From Deltaproteobacteria bacterium UBA2221 (lineage in GTDB: Bacteria > Desulfobacterota > Syntrophorhabdia > Syntrophorhabdales > WCHB1-27), in assembly GCA_002328485.1 (NCBI GenBank), contig DCUF01000035.1, positions 135 to 31,122 of the forward strand: DNA of 30,988 nt, written 5' to 3'. A program made the translations under genes and the position numbers. Position 1 is the stretch's first letter; each line of letters starts with the position of its first letter. The notes beneath the pieces are model-generated. The model ran no database searches, was not told the DNA's origin, and saw only the letters and a program-made list of their open reading frames with translations. Shown here in pieces: positions 1 to 8,856 of the stretch.

Positions 1-497
1 TGGACGAGACCACCTGCATGGTCGATATGGCAAAATTCTTCCTCATGTTCACCCAGGACGAGTCATGCGGCAAATGCACCTTCTGCCGGATCGGCACCAA
101 GAGGATGCTGGAGATCCTGGAGAGGATAACGGACGGAAAAGGCGAGGAGAGCGATATCCAACTCCTGCAAGACCTCGCTTATCAGATCAAGAACAACACG
201 ATCTGCGGCTTGGGGCAGACAGCGCCAAACCCCGTTCTGACCACCCTGAAGTACTTCGGCGACGAGTATATCGCCCATATTCGTGACAAGAAGTGCCCTG
301 CCCATAGCTGCTCGGCACTCGTCACCTATTCTATAGATCCGAACGCCTGCAAAGGCTGTGCAATGTGCATCAAGGCATGTCCGGCAGACGCCATTACCGG
401 CGAGAAGAAAAAGGCACACGAGATCAATACGGCGGTCTGCGTGAAGTGTGGTAAATGTCTTGAGACCTGCAAGTTCAACGCCGTCATCAAAAACTAA
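1..497 (+). CDS. NuoF/HydB-like NADH-binding iron-sulfur subunit, C-terminal part (5' end outside window)
   Basis: This open reading frame enters the window already in progress; codons before the first ATG at 18 read DETTC, a typical NuoF sequence, so the ATG at 18 is internal. The visible part holds the NuoF C-terminal [4Fe-4S] cluster site (ESCGKCTFCRIGTKRM and a later CGLGQTAPNP), then a two-[4Fe-4S] ferredoxin module (CKGCAMCIKACP and CVKCGKCLETC). Plain NuoF lacks this extra ferredoxin tail; it is common in the NADH-binding subunits of soluble NAD(P)-linked hydrogenases and formate dehydrogenases of anaerobes. Family knowledge: FMN in the missing N-terminal part accepts hydride from NADH and passes electrons through the clusters. 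The next gene starts 16 nt downstream, so the two probably form one complex. Whether it is closest to NuoF, HydB or HndC cannot be decided from this fragment. Confidence 0.9.
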   Translation, partial: DETTCMVDMAKFFLMFTQDESCGKCTFCRIGTKRMLEILERITDGKGEESDIQLLQDLAYQIKNNTICGLGQTAPNPVLTTLKYFGDEYIAHIRDKKCPAHSCSALVTYSIDPNACKGCAMCIKACPADAITGEKKKAHEINTAVCVKCGKCLETCKFNAVIKN

Positions 498-513
498 TCG
501 TGGAGAGGCTAGC

Positions 514-3500
514 ATGAGCGACGAAATCAAAGTAACAATAAACGATAAAGAATATACGGCAAAACCGGGTCAGATGATCCTCGACGTGGTTCGGGAAAAC
601 GCGATCGACGATATCCCGACCCTCTGCTACGACCCCAAACTGCCTCCCTACGGATCCTGCTATCTCTGTGTGGTTGAAGTCAAAGGTCTTGAAAAGCTGG
701 TACCTTCCTGCTCCAGCCCTGTTTCACCAGGCATGGCGGTGTACACCAACAACGAGCGGATCAAGGAATCCCGTAAAACGGCCCTTGAGCTTCTGCTCTC
801 CAACCATTATGCAGATTGCCTGGGTCCCTGCAAACAGACCTGCCCGGCCGGCGTGGATGTACAGGGCTACATCGCCTTGATGTCTATGGGCAAACACAGA
901 GAGGCCATAAAGCTGATAAAAGAGAAGAACCCTCTTCCTCTGGTCTGCGGCCGTGTCTGTATCCGCCCCTGTGAGACGGCTTGCCGCCGGAACCTGGTTG
1001 ACGAGCGGGTAGGCATCGACTTCCTGAAACGGTACGCCTCGGACGTTGACATAGAAGATCCCTGGATGCCTGAAGTGCCGCCCCGTAACGGCAAGAAGGT
1101 TGCGGTTGTGGGAGGCGGGCCTGCCGGCCTCAGTGCCGCTTATTACCTGGTCCTGAAGGGCTACGGGGTTACGCTCTTTGAGAAACAGAACCATCTGGGT
1201 GGCATGCTCCGTTACGGAATCCCCGAATACCGCCTCCCGAAGGCCTTGCTCGACCGGGAGATCAAATGCATCACCGATCTGGGTGTTGAGGTGAAGACCG
1301 GGGTATCCGTCGGCGACGATATCACCGTTGATTCTCTGAAGAAAGATGGGTTTGACGCAGTATTCCTTGCCATTGGGGCCCAGCTTGCAAAACGGATGGG
1401 CGTGGACGGTGAAGAGTCGACTCAAGGCGTTATCGGCGGCGCCGATTACCTGAGACAGATGCAGGCCGATAAGAAGCCTGAAATCTATGGCAGAGTCGTG
1501 GTGGTCGGCGGCGGCAACACTGCCATAGACGCAGCCCGTACCTCACTCCGCCTTGGGGCCGATAAGGTCACCATTCTCTATCGGAGAACCCAGAAGGAGA
1601 TGCCCGCAAACGAGATGGAGATAGAGGCAGCCCACCATGAAGGGGTTGAGATGATATTCCTCTCAGCACCGGTGGGCATCGTCGCCAAAGACGGAAAGCT
1701 TCAGGCCCTTCGGTGCATCAAGATGGAACTGGGCGAGCCGGATAAGAGCGGCAGACGCAGTCCTGTTCCCATAAAAGGCTCTGAATATGATTTGCCCTGC
1801 GATTTCGCCGTCTCTGCCATCGGCCAGGATATCGATCTCGGCAAGCTGACGGCAGACGGCCAGCTCAAGGCGGACAGGTGGAACCAGATTACGGCCAACA
1901 TGACCACCTTTGAGACGTCAAGCCCCGGGGTCTTCGCCGGTGGCGACGCCGTCACGGGCCCGGCCGTAGCGATCGATGCCATAGCCCACGGCAGAATCTC
2001 GGCCCTGGCCATCGACCAGTACCTGCAAGTAGGCACCATCAGCCCTGAGGCCAAAGAGTTCTTGAGCCGGAAAGAGGCCTACGGGGACATCCCCCAGAGC
2101 GAGTTCGCCACGGTCAAGAAGATCGAGAAGGAAGCCATGCCCGAGCTTCCCGCCCTTGAAAGGATCAAGACCCTCGACGAGGTAGAGATAGGCTTCACCG
2201 AAGAGCAGATGAACAATGAAGCCTCCCGTTGCCTGGAGTGCGGCTGTTCGGCCTTCTTCGACTGCGATCTGAGAAAATATGCCACGGACTTCCAGGTCGA
2301 TCTCGGCCGGTTCATGGGTGACGTGAGGATGCACAAGGTCGATAGGGATCACCCCTTCATCGCCCTAGACCCCAACAAGTGCATCAACTGCGGCAGGTGC
2401 GTGAGAACCTGTTCCGAGTTTCTGAAGATTGCGGCCCTGGGCTTCGTGTATCGTGGTTTCAAATCCGTGGTCAAGCCTTCGATGGAGAAAAAGCTCCTTC
2501 AGACCAACTGCATATCCTGCGGAAACTGCATCGCCGCGTGTCCGACAGGGGCTATCACGGAAAAGCTACCCTTTACCAAACCGGGCCCCTGGACCTTCGA
2601 CGATCACCACTCGATCTGCAGCTTCTGCTCGGTCGGCTGCAACCTGAACTATCGCGTCTATCGAGATCAGGAAGATGTGTTCTCCATCTCGACCGTGGAT
2701 GAGACATTCCACAATAAGGGCTTCCTCTGCACCAAAGGTCGTTTCGGCTACCGATATATGATCGAGCCTGACCGCCTGACGAAACCGATGATCAAAAAGA
2801 AGGGGCAGCATCAAGAGGTCACCTGGGAAGAGGCCTTCGACTACGCGGGCAAAAAACTGAAGGGGATTATCGACAAAGACGGCGCTGAAGCCGTGGCCGC
2901 CTTTGGGTCCCCGAGGATGACGAATGAAGAACTTTATCTGCTCCAGAAGTTTGTCAGGGCAGGCCTGAAAACAGACAATATCGGGAGTTTCACCAACCTT
3001 ATCAACGGCGTGGAACAGAACGCATTAGACGACATGTTCGGCATCACCACCTCTACGGCAACCCTGGACGATCTCAAGAAGGCGAGTGTCATCATGGTGT
3101 TGAACACCGATATGCAAGAGCAGAACCTGGTCGCCGAGATGAGGGTGAAACATGCGCAGAAAGAAGCAGGCGCCAAGCTCATAACCATCAGTTCTTCTGA
3201 GCTCGAGCTCAACAAATTCGCAGATCTTTCCATTGATTCAAAACGCGGGACCAACACGGCTCTGCTGAACGGCGTAGCCAAGATGTTCATAGACAAAGGC
3301 TTGGCAAACAAGGATTTCATCGGTAAGAGGACGGAAGGTTTCGAGGCCTTCGCGGCGTCCCTGGCCGATTTCGATATCGACAAGGTATCGCAGATCACGG
3401 GTGTGGGGAAGGACAAGCTGGAGCAACTGTCCGCAATGCTCTCCCAGCCTGATCTGAACTTGGTCGTCGTCTATAGTATCGATGCCCTTTGGGAAAAGTC

Positions 3501-4272
3501 GAAGAACGATCTCAAGGCCATCGGCAATCTCATGATGCTGAACGGAAAGGTAGGACAACCTGGAAACGGCATCGTTGTGCTTCGTGATTTCTCGAACGCA
3601 CAGGGCATCCTCGACATGGGCGTCGATCCGTCCTATCTGCCGGGGAATGCCAAGGTCGGCGACAGCAAAGCAGTTGCAAAGCTGGCCAAGCTCTGGGGCA
3701 CAGAGTTGAATCTGAAACCCGTCGACCTGAAGGCGCAGTTGGAGAACGACCAGATCAAGGGCCTTATCATCTTTGGTGAAGATCCCCTACGAACAACCTC
3801 CAATCTCAAACTGACGGGGGGCGCGGAGTTCACCCTGGTCGTTGACAGCTTCATGACCCCAACCGCCCTCGAGGCCGATGTGGTCCTCCCTGCTGCCCTG
3901 CCGGTCGAGACCAAAGGGTCCTATACGGCCTGTGACAGAAGGGTTCAGTCTTTTGAGAGGGTCTTCGGTCCGAAGAACGGAATGGACAACTGGCAGATCA
4001 TAGCGAAACTCGCCGAAAAGCTGGGTGTCAACCTGGGTGCAATGTCGGTCGAGGACATCAGCAATGAGATCAACAAGGCCAATGCCTATTACAGCAAGGC
4101 GAAGCCCTTCTGGGGCAATGGTCTCTTTGCCGAGAAATTCCCAACGCCATCGGGTAAGGGTAAATTCGCCGTCCTTCCCCTCGATGTCTCGCCGGTGAGC
4201 CACGACAAGAAGGCCTACCTGGCCAGCGAACAGTTTATCGAAACAAAGATAAAGGCACGGCTTTCACTGTAA
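514..4272 (+). CDS. NuoG/GltD-type flavin/molybdopterin-oxidoreductase fusion, 1252 aa
   Basis: I chose ATG 514 (after GGAGAGG) rather than an upstream in-frame start that would overlap the previous gene. Domain order: NuoG-type [2Fe-2S] ferredoxin with C38, C49, C52, C66 (exact NuoG spacing); GltD/NfnB-type iron-sulfur region (C102-C110 and C145-C157); FAD-binding GGGPAGLSAAYY at about 200-211; NAD(P)-binding VVVGGGNTAIDAART at about 328-343; GVFAGGDAV at 472-480; extra cysteines at 573-584; two [4Fe-4S] motifs (C623-C633, C666-C676); and a molybdopterin-oxidoreductase domain whose cluster cysteines are C702, C705, C709 and C739. The MopB region has NIGSFTNLINGV (about 822-833) where formate dehydrogenases have N-x-D-x-C-A-R-V-U/C-H, so the catalytic Sec/Cys and His are absent. 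Inference: a cytosolic NAD(P)H-linked electron-transfer or bifurcating complex with the upstream NuoF-like subunit, not a formate dehydrogenase. A fused relative of the Geobacter SfrA/SfrB pair is a possible comparison. Confidence 0.85.
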   Translation: MSDEIKVTINDKEYTAKPGQMILDVVRENAIDDIPTLCYDPKLPPYGSCYLCVVEVKGLEKLVPSCSSPVSPGMAVYTNNERIKESRKTALELLLSNHYADCLGPCKQTCPAGVDVQGYIALMSMGKHREAIKLIKEKNPLPLVCGRVCIRPCETACRRNLVDERVGIDFLKRYASDVDIEDPWMPEVPPRNGKKVAVVGGGPAGLSAAYYLVLKGYGVTLFEKQNHLGGMLRYGIPEYRLPKALLDREIKCITDLGVEVKTGVSVGDDITVDSLKKDGFDAVFLAIGAQLAKRMGVDGEESTQGVIGGADYLRQMQADKKPEIYGRVVVVGGGNTAIDAARTSLRLGADKVTILYRRTQKEMPANEMEIEAAHHEGVEMIFLSAPVGIVAKDGKLQALRCIKMELGEPDKSGRRSPVPIKGSEYDLPCDFAVSAIGQDIDLGKLTADGQLKADRWNQITANMTTFETSSPGVFAGGDAVTGPAVAIDAIAHGRISALAIDQYLQVGTISPEAKEFLSRKEAYGDIPQSEFATVKKIEKEAMPELPALERIKTLDEVEIGFTEEQMNNEASRCLECGCSAFFDCDLRKYATDFQVDLGRFMGDVRMHKVDRDHPFIALDPNKCINCGRCVRTCSEFLKIAALGFVYRGFKSVVKPSMEKKLLQTNCISCGNCIAACPTGAITEKLPFTKPGPWTFDDHHSICSFCSVGCNLNYRVYRDQEDVFSISTVDETFHNKGFLCTKGRFGYRYMIEPDRLTKPMIKKKGQHQEVTWEEAFDYAGKKLKGIIDKDGAEAVAAFGSPRMTNEELYLLQKFVRAGLKTDNIGSFTNLINGVEQNALDDMFGITTSTATLDDLKKASVIMVLNTDMQEQNLVAEMRVKHAQKEAGAKLITISSSELELNKFADLSIDSKRGTNTALLNGVAKMFIDKGLANKDFIGKRTEGFEAFAASLADFDIDKVSQITGVGKDKLEQLSAMLSQPDLNLVVVYSIDALWEKSKNDLKAIGNLMMLNGKVGQPGNGIVVLRDFSNAQGILDMGVDPSYLPGNAKVGDSKAVAKLAKLWGTELNLKPVDLKAQLENDQIKGLIIFGEDPLRTTSNLKLTGGAEFTLVVDSFMTPTALEADVVLPAALPVETKGSYTACDRRVQSFERVFGPKNGMDNWQIIAKLAEKLGVNLGAMSVEDISNEINKANAYYSKAKPFWGNGLFAEKFPTPSGKGKFAVLPLDVSPVSHDKKAYLASEQFIETKIKARLSL

Positions 4273-4283
4273 GAGCAACCGCG

Positions 4284-4317
4284 AAGGACGGGGCACGCCC
4301 CGTCCTTCTTTTCTTTC
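4284..4317 (+). terminator. Intrinsic terminator of the oxidoreductase operon
   Basis: AAGGACGGGGC and GCCCCGTCCTT form an 11-bp perfect stem (4284-4294 with 4297-4307), followed by a T-rich tract (CTTTTCTTT). It starts 12 nt after the stop codon of the fusion gene. Confidence 0.9.
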
Positions 4318-4603
4318 ATCCACTGACTGAAAATTCGGCTTTTGTGCTATAGTACTTTTGGTTAAGGGGCAACGTAGTGTCCATGCTCCATGAACATACG
4401 ACGGATCAGGCGACAGTTTCTCTCAGTCCTTAGTATGTATGGTTCCGCAAAAATGGCGCGGTGACAGGTTCTAACATGGTGAAATGGGAAGATGCCCGTA
4501 AAGGATCGATTTCCGAAACTTCTATCTCCCGTTCTCCCATCTGCGCCTTTCTCATCAGTGGGGGTGCCACAAGCCCTCTAAGGAACAGTGGCAGGAGAGG
4601 ACC
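4318..4603 (+). promoter_or_regulatory. Intergenic region with a possible extended -10 promoter for the two-component genes
   Basis: Between the terminator and the histidine kinase. An extended -10 (TG-C-TATAGT, 4345-4353) is the best promoter candidate; no good -35 is visible, and the implied 5' leader would be about 240 nt. No convincing gene is present: a 43-codon frame at 4476-4607 overlaps the kinase start but lacks a ribosome binding site. Confidence 0.35.
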
Positions 4604-6724
4604 ATGAAGGGCACGACAACGGTTCGTAAATCGCAATCTGCGCTGAGGAAAAGGACTCAAGAGCTCAACAGCCTCTACGACGTACTCCAGGAATTGCTCA
4701 CTTCCTCTGGCAGTTGGCGCGCAAGGGATATTCAAGGACGGCAGGCGGAGACCCCCAGGCGCATCGGATTCGATACGCGCCCGGATATCGTGGAAGGGCT
4801 CAGACAGACCACTGCACATTTGATCCAGGGGATGCAGTTTCCCGACATCGCCTTTGCAGCGGTCTTCCTCGACGGAAGGGAATTTTCCGCAAGGGAAAGG
4901 CCAGCAGGAGGAGCCACAGCCACTATCTCATCCGATCTGGTCATTCGTGACGAAAAGCGAGGGAACATTGAGGTCAGCTATAGTGAGGACGTCCCCTTCT
5001 TGGAGGAAGAGAGGCGTCTGGTCGATGCAGTGGCCCTCACCATTTCGAAAAAGATAGAGCGGTATGAGATGTCAGCTGAGCTGGAACGCTATGCGGAGAA
5101 GCTGGAAGAGCTGGTAGATGAAAAGACCCGTGAGATCGAGGCATCGAAGAAGAGGTATGAGGATCTTTTCTACGAAGCGCCGGCCCCGCTGCTCATCTCC
5201 CGACTTAACGGCGATATCATCAAGGCTAATAGAGCCTTCTACCGCCTCCTCGGCTATCCTGAAGACGGCTCCGTCCATTTGAACTTCGTAAGGGACAAGC
5301 TTTACCAGGATCCCGCCATTCGTCAGACCATCTTCAAGAAACTTGAGGAGAAGGGGGAGGTGGAGGGGTTCGAAGTAACCCTCATGACTCGGGAGGGCGA
5401 GCAGATTCCCGTCATTGCTTCCTACATCTTCATGGATCTTTTCGGCGAGCGGTGCATTGAATCGGTCTATAAAGACATACGGGTACGGAAGGAACTCGAG
5501 AGAAAACTGATCGAGCAGAACGAGAACCTCGAACGGAACGTGTTTGAAAGAACGCTGGATCTCGAGAACCAGAAAAACCTCCTGATCCGAAAGAACCAGG
5601 AACTGATGACCCTTGCCGAAAAGTTGAGGCAGAGCAAGACGAGGGTGCAGGTCCTCTTCGAGGCAATCACTGACACGGTTGCCGTGATCGACAAGGACTT
5701 CAACGTCATCCAGTCCAATCAAAAGGCCATCGGGAATCGAGGAAGGTGCTACAAGAAGGTATTCGGCCTTGAAGAACAGTGCGAAGGATGCATGGCTGAC
5801 CAGGTCTTTGAAAACAAGATATCGGCCACCCACGAGAAGGTGATCGGGGACGAGTATTATCTGGTGTCGACCTACCCGGTCCTGGATGCCAAAGGGAATG
5901 TCGATCAGATCCTGGAGATCTCCCGGATGATCACGAAAGAGAAGAATATGGAGCGGCAGCTCCTTCAGGCCGATAAACTGGCCTCCCTCGGCCAGCTTGT
6001 CTCGGGGATCGCCCACGAGATCAACAACCCCAATACCTTTATACGGGGGAATATCCACATCATTCAGGAGGCGATGAAGGACATCTTCCCCATCCTGGAC
6101 AAACACGCAAAGACTCACGCCGAATTCAAGATAGCCCGCCTGAATTACGACATTTTCCGAAAGCACATCCCCGTGCTCATCGATGATATGGTTGAGGGAT
6201 CGAATCGCATCAAGGGCATCGTCGAAGGGTTGCGCAAATTCGCCCGGCGAGACGAAGGCCTTCTCAATGAGACTGTCAATATCAACGTCATTACCGAGGC
6301 ATGCTTGCGGCTCGCCGATAATCAGGTCCGCAGAACGGCGGACGTCAAGGTGAACCTTGCCCCCGATCTTCCAACAATTGTGGGCAACTCGCAGAAGCTG
6401 CAGCAGGTCATCGTCAATATCCTTATCAACGCCTCGCAGTCTATCGAAAAGTCACGGGGCACCATCTATGTCACCTCCTCCTTTGACAACAAAGAGGTTG
6501 TTCTCCAGATCAAAGACGATGGGAAAGGCATGGATGACAAGACCCTGAGCCAGATCTTCGACCCATTCTTTACAACCAAGAGGCATCACGGGGGCACAGG
6601 GCTCGGCCTTTCCATCGCATACGGTATCGTCAAGGAGCACAAAGGGACGATTGATGTGGAAAGCAGAGTCGGTATGGGTACCACATTTTCCATACATATC
6701 CCTCGTAATCAGGAGGGGCAATGA
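4604..6724 (+). CDS. Soluble PAS-domain sensor histidine kinase, 706 aa
   Basis: ATG 4604 follows AGGAGAGG at good spacing. There is no membrane segment or signal peptide, so the protein is cytosolic. Order: an N-terminal sensor-like region (about 1-155), a coiled coil (about 155-185), a PAS domain (about 185-300), a second coiled coil, then a second PAS-like domain (about 345-450) containing C382, C393 and C396 (C-x10-C-x2-C). The kinase core follows: H-box SGIAHEINNP with phosphoacceptor H471, N-box ILINASQSI, G1 DDGKGMD, F-box FDPFFTTK and G2 GGTGLGLSI. It overlaps the response regulator by ATGA, so the pair is translationally coupled. The cysteine triplet could bind a metal, cluster or haem, or act as a redox switch; that is inference. 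The signal is unknown; the adjacent electron-transfer enzyme makes a redox cue plausible. Confidence 0.92.
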   Translation: MKGTTTVRKSQSALRKRTQELNSLYDVLQELLTSSGSWRARDIQGRQAETPRRIGFDTRPDIVEGLRQTTAHLIQGMQFPDIAFAAVFLDGREFSARERPAGGATATISSDLVIRDEKRGNIEVSYSEDVPFLEEERRLVDAVALTISKKIERYEMSAELERYAEKLEELVDEKTREIEASKKRYEDLFYEAPAPLLISRLNGDIIKANRAFYRLLGYPEDGSVHLNFVRDKLYQDPAIRQTIFKKLEEKGEVEGFEVTLMTREGEQIPVIASYIFMDLFGERCIESVYKDIRVRKELERKLIEQNENLERNVFERTLDLENQKNLLIRKNQELMTLAEKLRQSKTRVQVLFEAITDTVAVIDKDFNVIQSNQKAIGNRGRCYKKVFGLEEQCEGCMADQVFENKISATHEKVIGDEYYLVSTYPVLDAKGNVDQILEISRMITKEKNMERQLLQADKLASLGQLVSGIAHEINNPNTFIRGNIHIIQEAMKDIFPILDKHAKTHAEFKIARLNYDIFRKHIPVLIDDMVEGSNRIKGIVEGLRKFARRDEGLLNETVNINVITEACLRLADNQVRRTADVKVNLAPDLPTIVGNSQKLQQVIVNILINASQSIEKSRGTIYVTSSFDNKEVVLQIKDDGKGMDDKTLSQIFDPFFTTKRHHGGTGLGLSIAYGIVKEHKGTIDVESRVGMGTTFSIHIPRNQEGQ

Positions 6725-8082
6725 ACAAGATTCTCGTCGTTGACGATGATCAGGCGGTTCTCAACTATCTCAATATCTTCTTGCTTCAGGCGAATATGTT
6801 CGATATCACCACCTTGAGCAACAGCACCCGGGCCTACCAGGAGCTCAAGAACAACAAGTATGATCTCCTGCTCCTGGACATGGACATGCCCGACGTAACC
6901 GGTCTCGACATCCTCAAGCTGATCAACGAGAACGGCATCGATGTGGCCACTATCGTCCTGACCGGCGTGGAGGACATCTCCCTAGCTGTCGCTGCCATGA
7001 AGCTGGGCGCCATGGAGTACCTGACCAAGCCGGTCGATACGGAACGGCTCATGAGCCTCATCAATTCCATCATGGAGGATCGCAACAGCCAAAAAAAGAT
7101 CGAGCAGCAGTACCAACCTTCTGACCTCAAGTTCAAGGACGCCTTCAAGGAGATCATCACCCAGAACGAGAAGATGATAAATATCTTCTCCATTGTGGAA
7201 AAGATGGCTCAATCCGATTCGAGTGTCCTCATTTGGGGAGAAAGCGGAACCGGCAAAGAGCTGATAGCGCGGGCAATCCATCGTATCAGCAAAAGGAATA
7301 AGGAAAGCTTTGTGGCGGTAAATGCAGGCACCTTTGCCAACGAGCTTTTTACCTCCGAGTTCTTCGGCTACAACCAGGGGGCCTTCACCGGAGCAACCGC
7401 AAACAAGAGAGGCTTTCTCGAAGAGGCCGATAAGGGCACACTCTTCCTGGACGAAATAGGGGAGCTGGCCCTCCCCATACAGGTCAAGCTCCTCAGGGTG
7501 CTTCAGGAGGGCGAGTTCTTTCGGCTAGGATCGACCAAGAACCTGAAGGTCGACGTTCGGATCATCGCCGCCACCAACAAGAACCTCCACGAAGAGATCA
7601 AGAAGGGCAACTTCAGAAAAGATCTGTTTTTCCGCCTCAACATGAACTCCGTCTATCTCCCGCCCCTGCGCGAGAGGAAAGGCGATATACCTTTGCTGGC
7701 TCGTTACTTTTTGACCAAGTTTTCCGAACTGAACGGCAGAAAGATCGAGAAGATTGCGGAGCCGGCCATGAAGCTCCTCGTCAGCTACGACTATCCCGGG
7801 AACGTGCGGGAGCTGATGAATATCATCAACAGCGGCGTTATTATCGAGACGACCAATGAGCTCAAGAAGAAGTCGCTGCCCAATTACTTCCTCGAAAACA
7901 CCACCCATATCGTGGACGACGGCCTCTCCGATCTTCGTCTGAGAAGCCTTGAGGATGTGGAGAGGGACCACATCAAGAAGATCGTGAGCTTCACGGGAGG
8001 CAATAAGACAAAAGCAGCGCAGATCCTGGGGATATCCAGAATCAGTCTGCTTTCGAAGATCAAAAAGTATAAGTTGGAATAA
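6721..8082 (+). CDS. NtrC-family sigma-54-dependent response regulator, 453 aa
   Basis: The receiver domain has the acidic pocket VVDDD (8-10), phosphoacceptor D53 (LLLDMDMPD) and K103 (YLTKPVD). The AAA+ domain has Walker A GESGTGKE (172-179), the sigma-54-contacting GAFTGA loop (219-224) and the GTLFLDEIGEL Walker B region. A Fis-type helix-turn-helix (NKTKAAQILGISRISLLSKI) ends the protein. Length and order match NtrC/AtoC regulators. The start ATG overlaps the kinase stop (ATGA), so this is its cognate partner. It should activate sigma-54 promoters after phosphorylation; I found no convincing -24/-12 element beside it, so its targets are probably elsewhere. Confidence 0.95.
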   Translation: MNKILVVDDDQAVLNYLNIFLLQANMFDITTLSNSTRAYQELKNNKYDLLLLDMDMPDVTGLDILKLINENGIDVATIVLTGVEDISLAVAAMKLGAMEYLTKPVDTERLMSLINSIMEDRNSQKKIEQQYQPSDLKFKDAFKEIITQNEKMINIFSIVEKMAQSDSSVLIWGESGTGKELIARAIHRISKRNKESFVAVNAGTFANELFTSEFFGYNQGAFTGATANKRGFLEEADKGTLFLDEIGELALPIQVKLLRVLQEGEFFRLGSTKNLKVDVRIIAATNKNLHEEIKKGNFRKDLFFRLNMNSVYLPPLRERKGDIPLLARYFLTKFSELNGRKIEKIAEPAMKLLVSYDYPGNVRELMNIINSGVIIETTNELKKKSLPNYFLENTTHIVDDGLSDLRLRSLEDVERDHIKKIVSFTGGNKTKAAQILGISRISLLSKIKKYKLE

Positions 8083-8090
8083 CTACCGGA

Positions 8091-8178
8091 AATGGGAGGT
8101 AGCGAGGAAGCGATGAGGCGGAAAAGAAACGGGTCCGTTTTGTATTTCCGCTTCGGCGAATCTTCGCATCATCCCATC
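8091..8178. repeat. Long imperfect inverted repeat between convergent genes
   Basis: Arms 8091-8124 and 8145-8178 are both 34 nt and align without gaps at about 25 positions (shared blocks GGCGGAAA/TTTCCGCT and ATGGGA/TCCCAT). The centre holds a smaller palindrome AAACGG-GT-CCGTTT (8127-8140). It fills the gap between the response regulator and cheW, which converge here. It may act as a bidirectional terminator or be a REP-like element; no long T tract follows either side. Confidence 0.5.
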
Positions 8179-8196
8179 TTCTACGGCATCTGAGTG

Positions 8197-8655
8197 CTAG
8201 GCCGCCAGCACATCGGCGACGCCTTCAATGCCGAGGGTCTTTTTCAGGTCAAGAAGGATAAGCAGTCTATCGTCGATCTTTACCACCCCCTGAATAAAAG
8301 CTGATTCTGCACCCACGGTCATGGTGGGTGGCGGCTCAACGGATGCCGCCGGGATCCTCAAGACTTCGGACACAGAGTCCACGATGAATCCCAGGACCAT
8401 GCCCTCCAGTTCGATGACGATTATCCGGGTGGCTTTGTCCGGTATCTTGGCCTCCAGATTGAGTTTTTTGCCCAGGTCAACCACAGGGATGATCTTACCC
8501 CTCAGGTTGACGACACCTTCAACATAGTAAGGGGCATTGGGGACCCGAGTGATATCGATCATGCGGTTGATCTCCTGTACCCTTCGGATATCAACCCCGA
8601 ACTCTTCTTTCGAGAGATTAAAGGTGACCAGTTCCAAGATTTCTCCATCGCTCAT
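8197..8655 (-). CDS. cheW: CheW-type chemotaxis coupling protein, 152 aa
   Basis: A single CheW domain spans the whole protein. Characteristic segments are LVTFNLSKEEFGVDIRRVQE near the start, YYVEGVVNLRGKIIPVVDL around 44-62, GFIVDSVSEVLRIP and FIQGVVKIDDRLLILLDL near the end. The normal role is to link chemoreceptors to the CheA kinase beneath the membrane. The ATG at 8655 is preceded on the minus strand by GGAGGAG. No cheA, receptor or other che gene is in the window, so it is an orphan adaptor locally. A short hairpin AAATCC/GGATTT (8673-8687) lies just upstream of the ribosome binding site. Confidence 0.95.
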   Translation of the reverse strand: MSDGEILELVTFNLSKEEFGVDIRRVQEINRMIDITRVPNAPYYVEGVVNLRGKIIPVVDLGKKLNLEAKIPDKATRIIVIELEGMVLGFIVDSVSEVLRIPAASVEPPPTMTVGAESAFIQGVVKIDDRLLILLDLKKTLGIEGVADVLAA

Positions 8656-8815
8656 ATGCTCTCCTCCTTCTTAAATCCTACGGATTTTCAGGTCTTTTCT
8701 GCTCGTGATCCTACCCTCCTCTCCGGCCCAGAGCCTTTCCCGGGAAGACACGGATGCAACGCAACCTCTTTGTTTATCGACAGCAATCTCCCGTTAATTA
8801 AGGATTCTTTCAATC

Positions 8816-8856
8816 AAAAAATGTCCTCGCTCACAGGAGGAGTGTGAACGAGGACA
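8816..8856 (-). terminator. Intrinsic terminator on the minus strand, upstream of cheW
   Basis: Arms 8822-8835 and 8843-8856 match at 13 of 14 positions (the other is a G-U/A-C type change) around a 7-nt loop, and on the minus strand the hairpin is followed by six T (8821-8816). It must end a minus-strand transcript entering from above 8857, or attenuate read-through into cheW. Confidence 0.85.

Noticed and set aside
4476..4607. 43-codon frame overlapping the histidine kinase start
   Set aside because: No ribosome binding site, unremarkable composition, and no homology recognised; the ATGA-like overlap alone is weak evidence.
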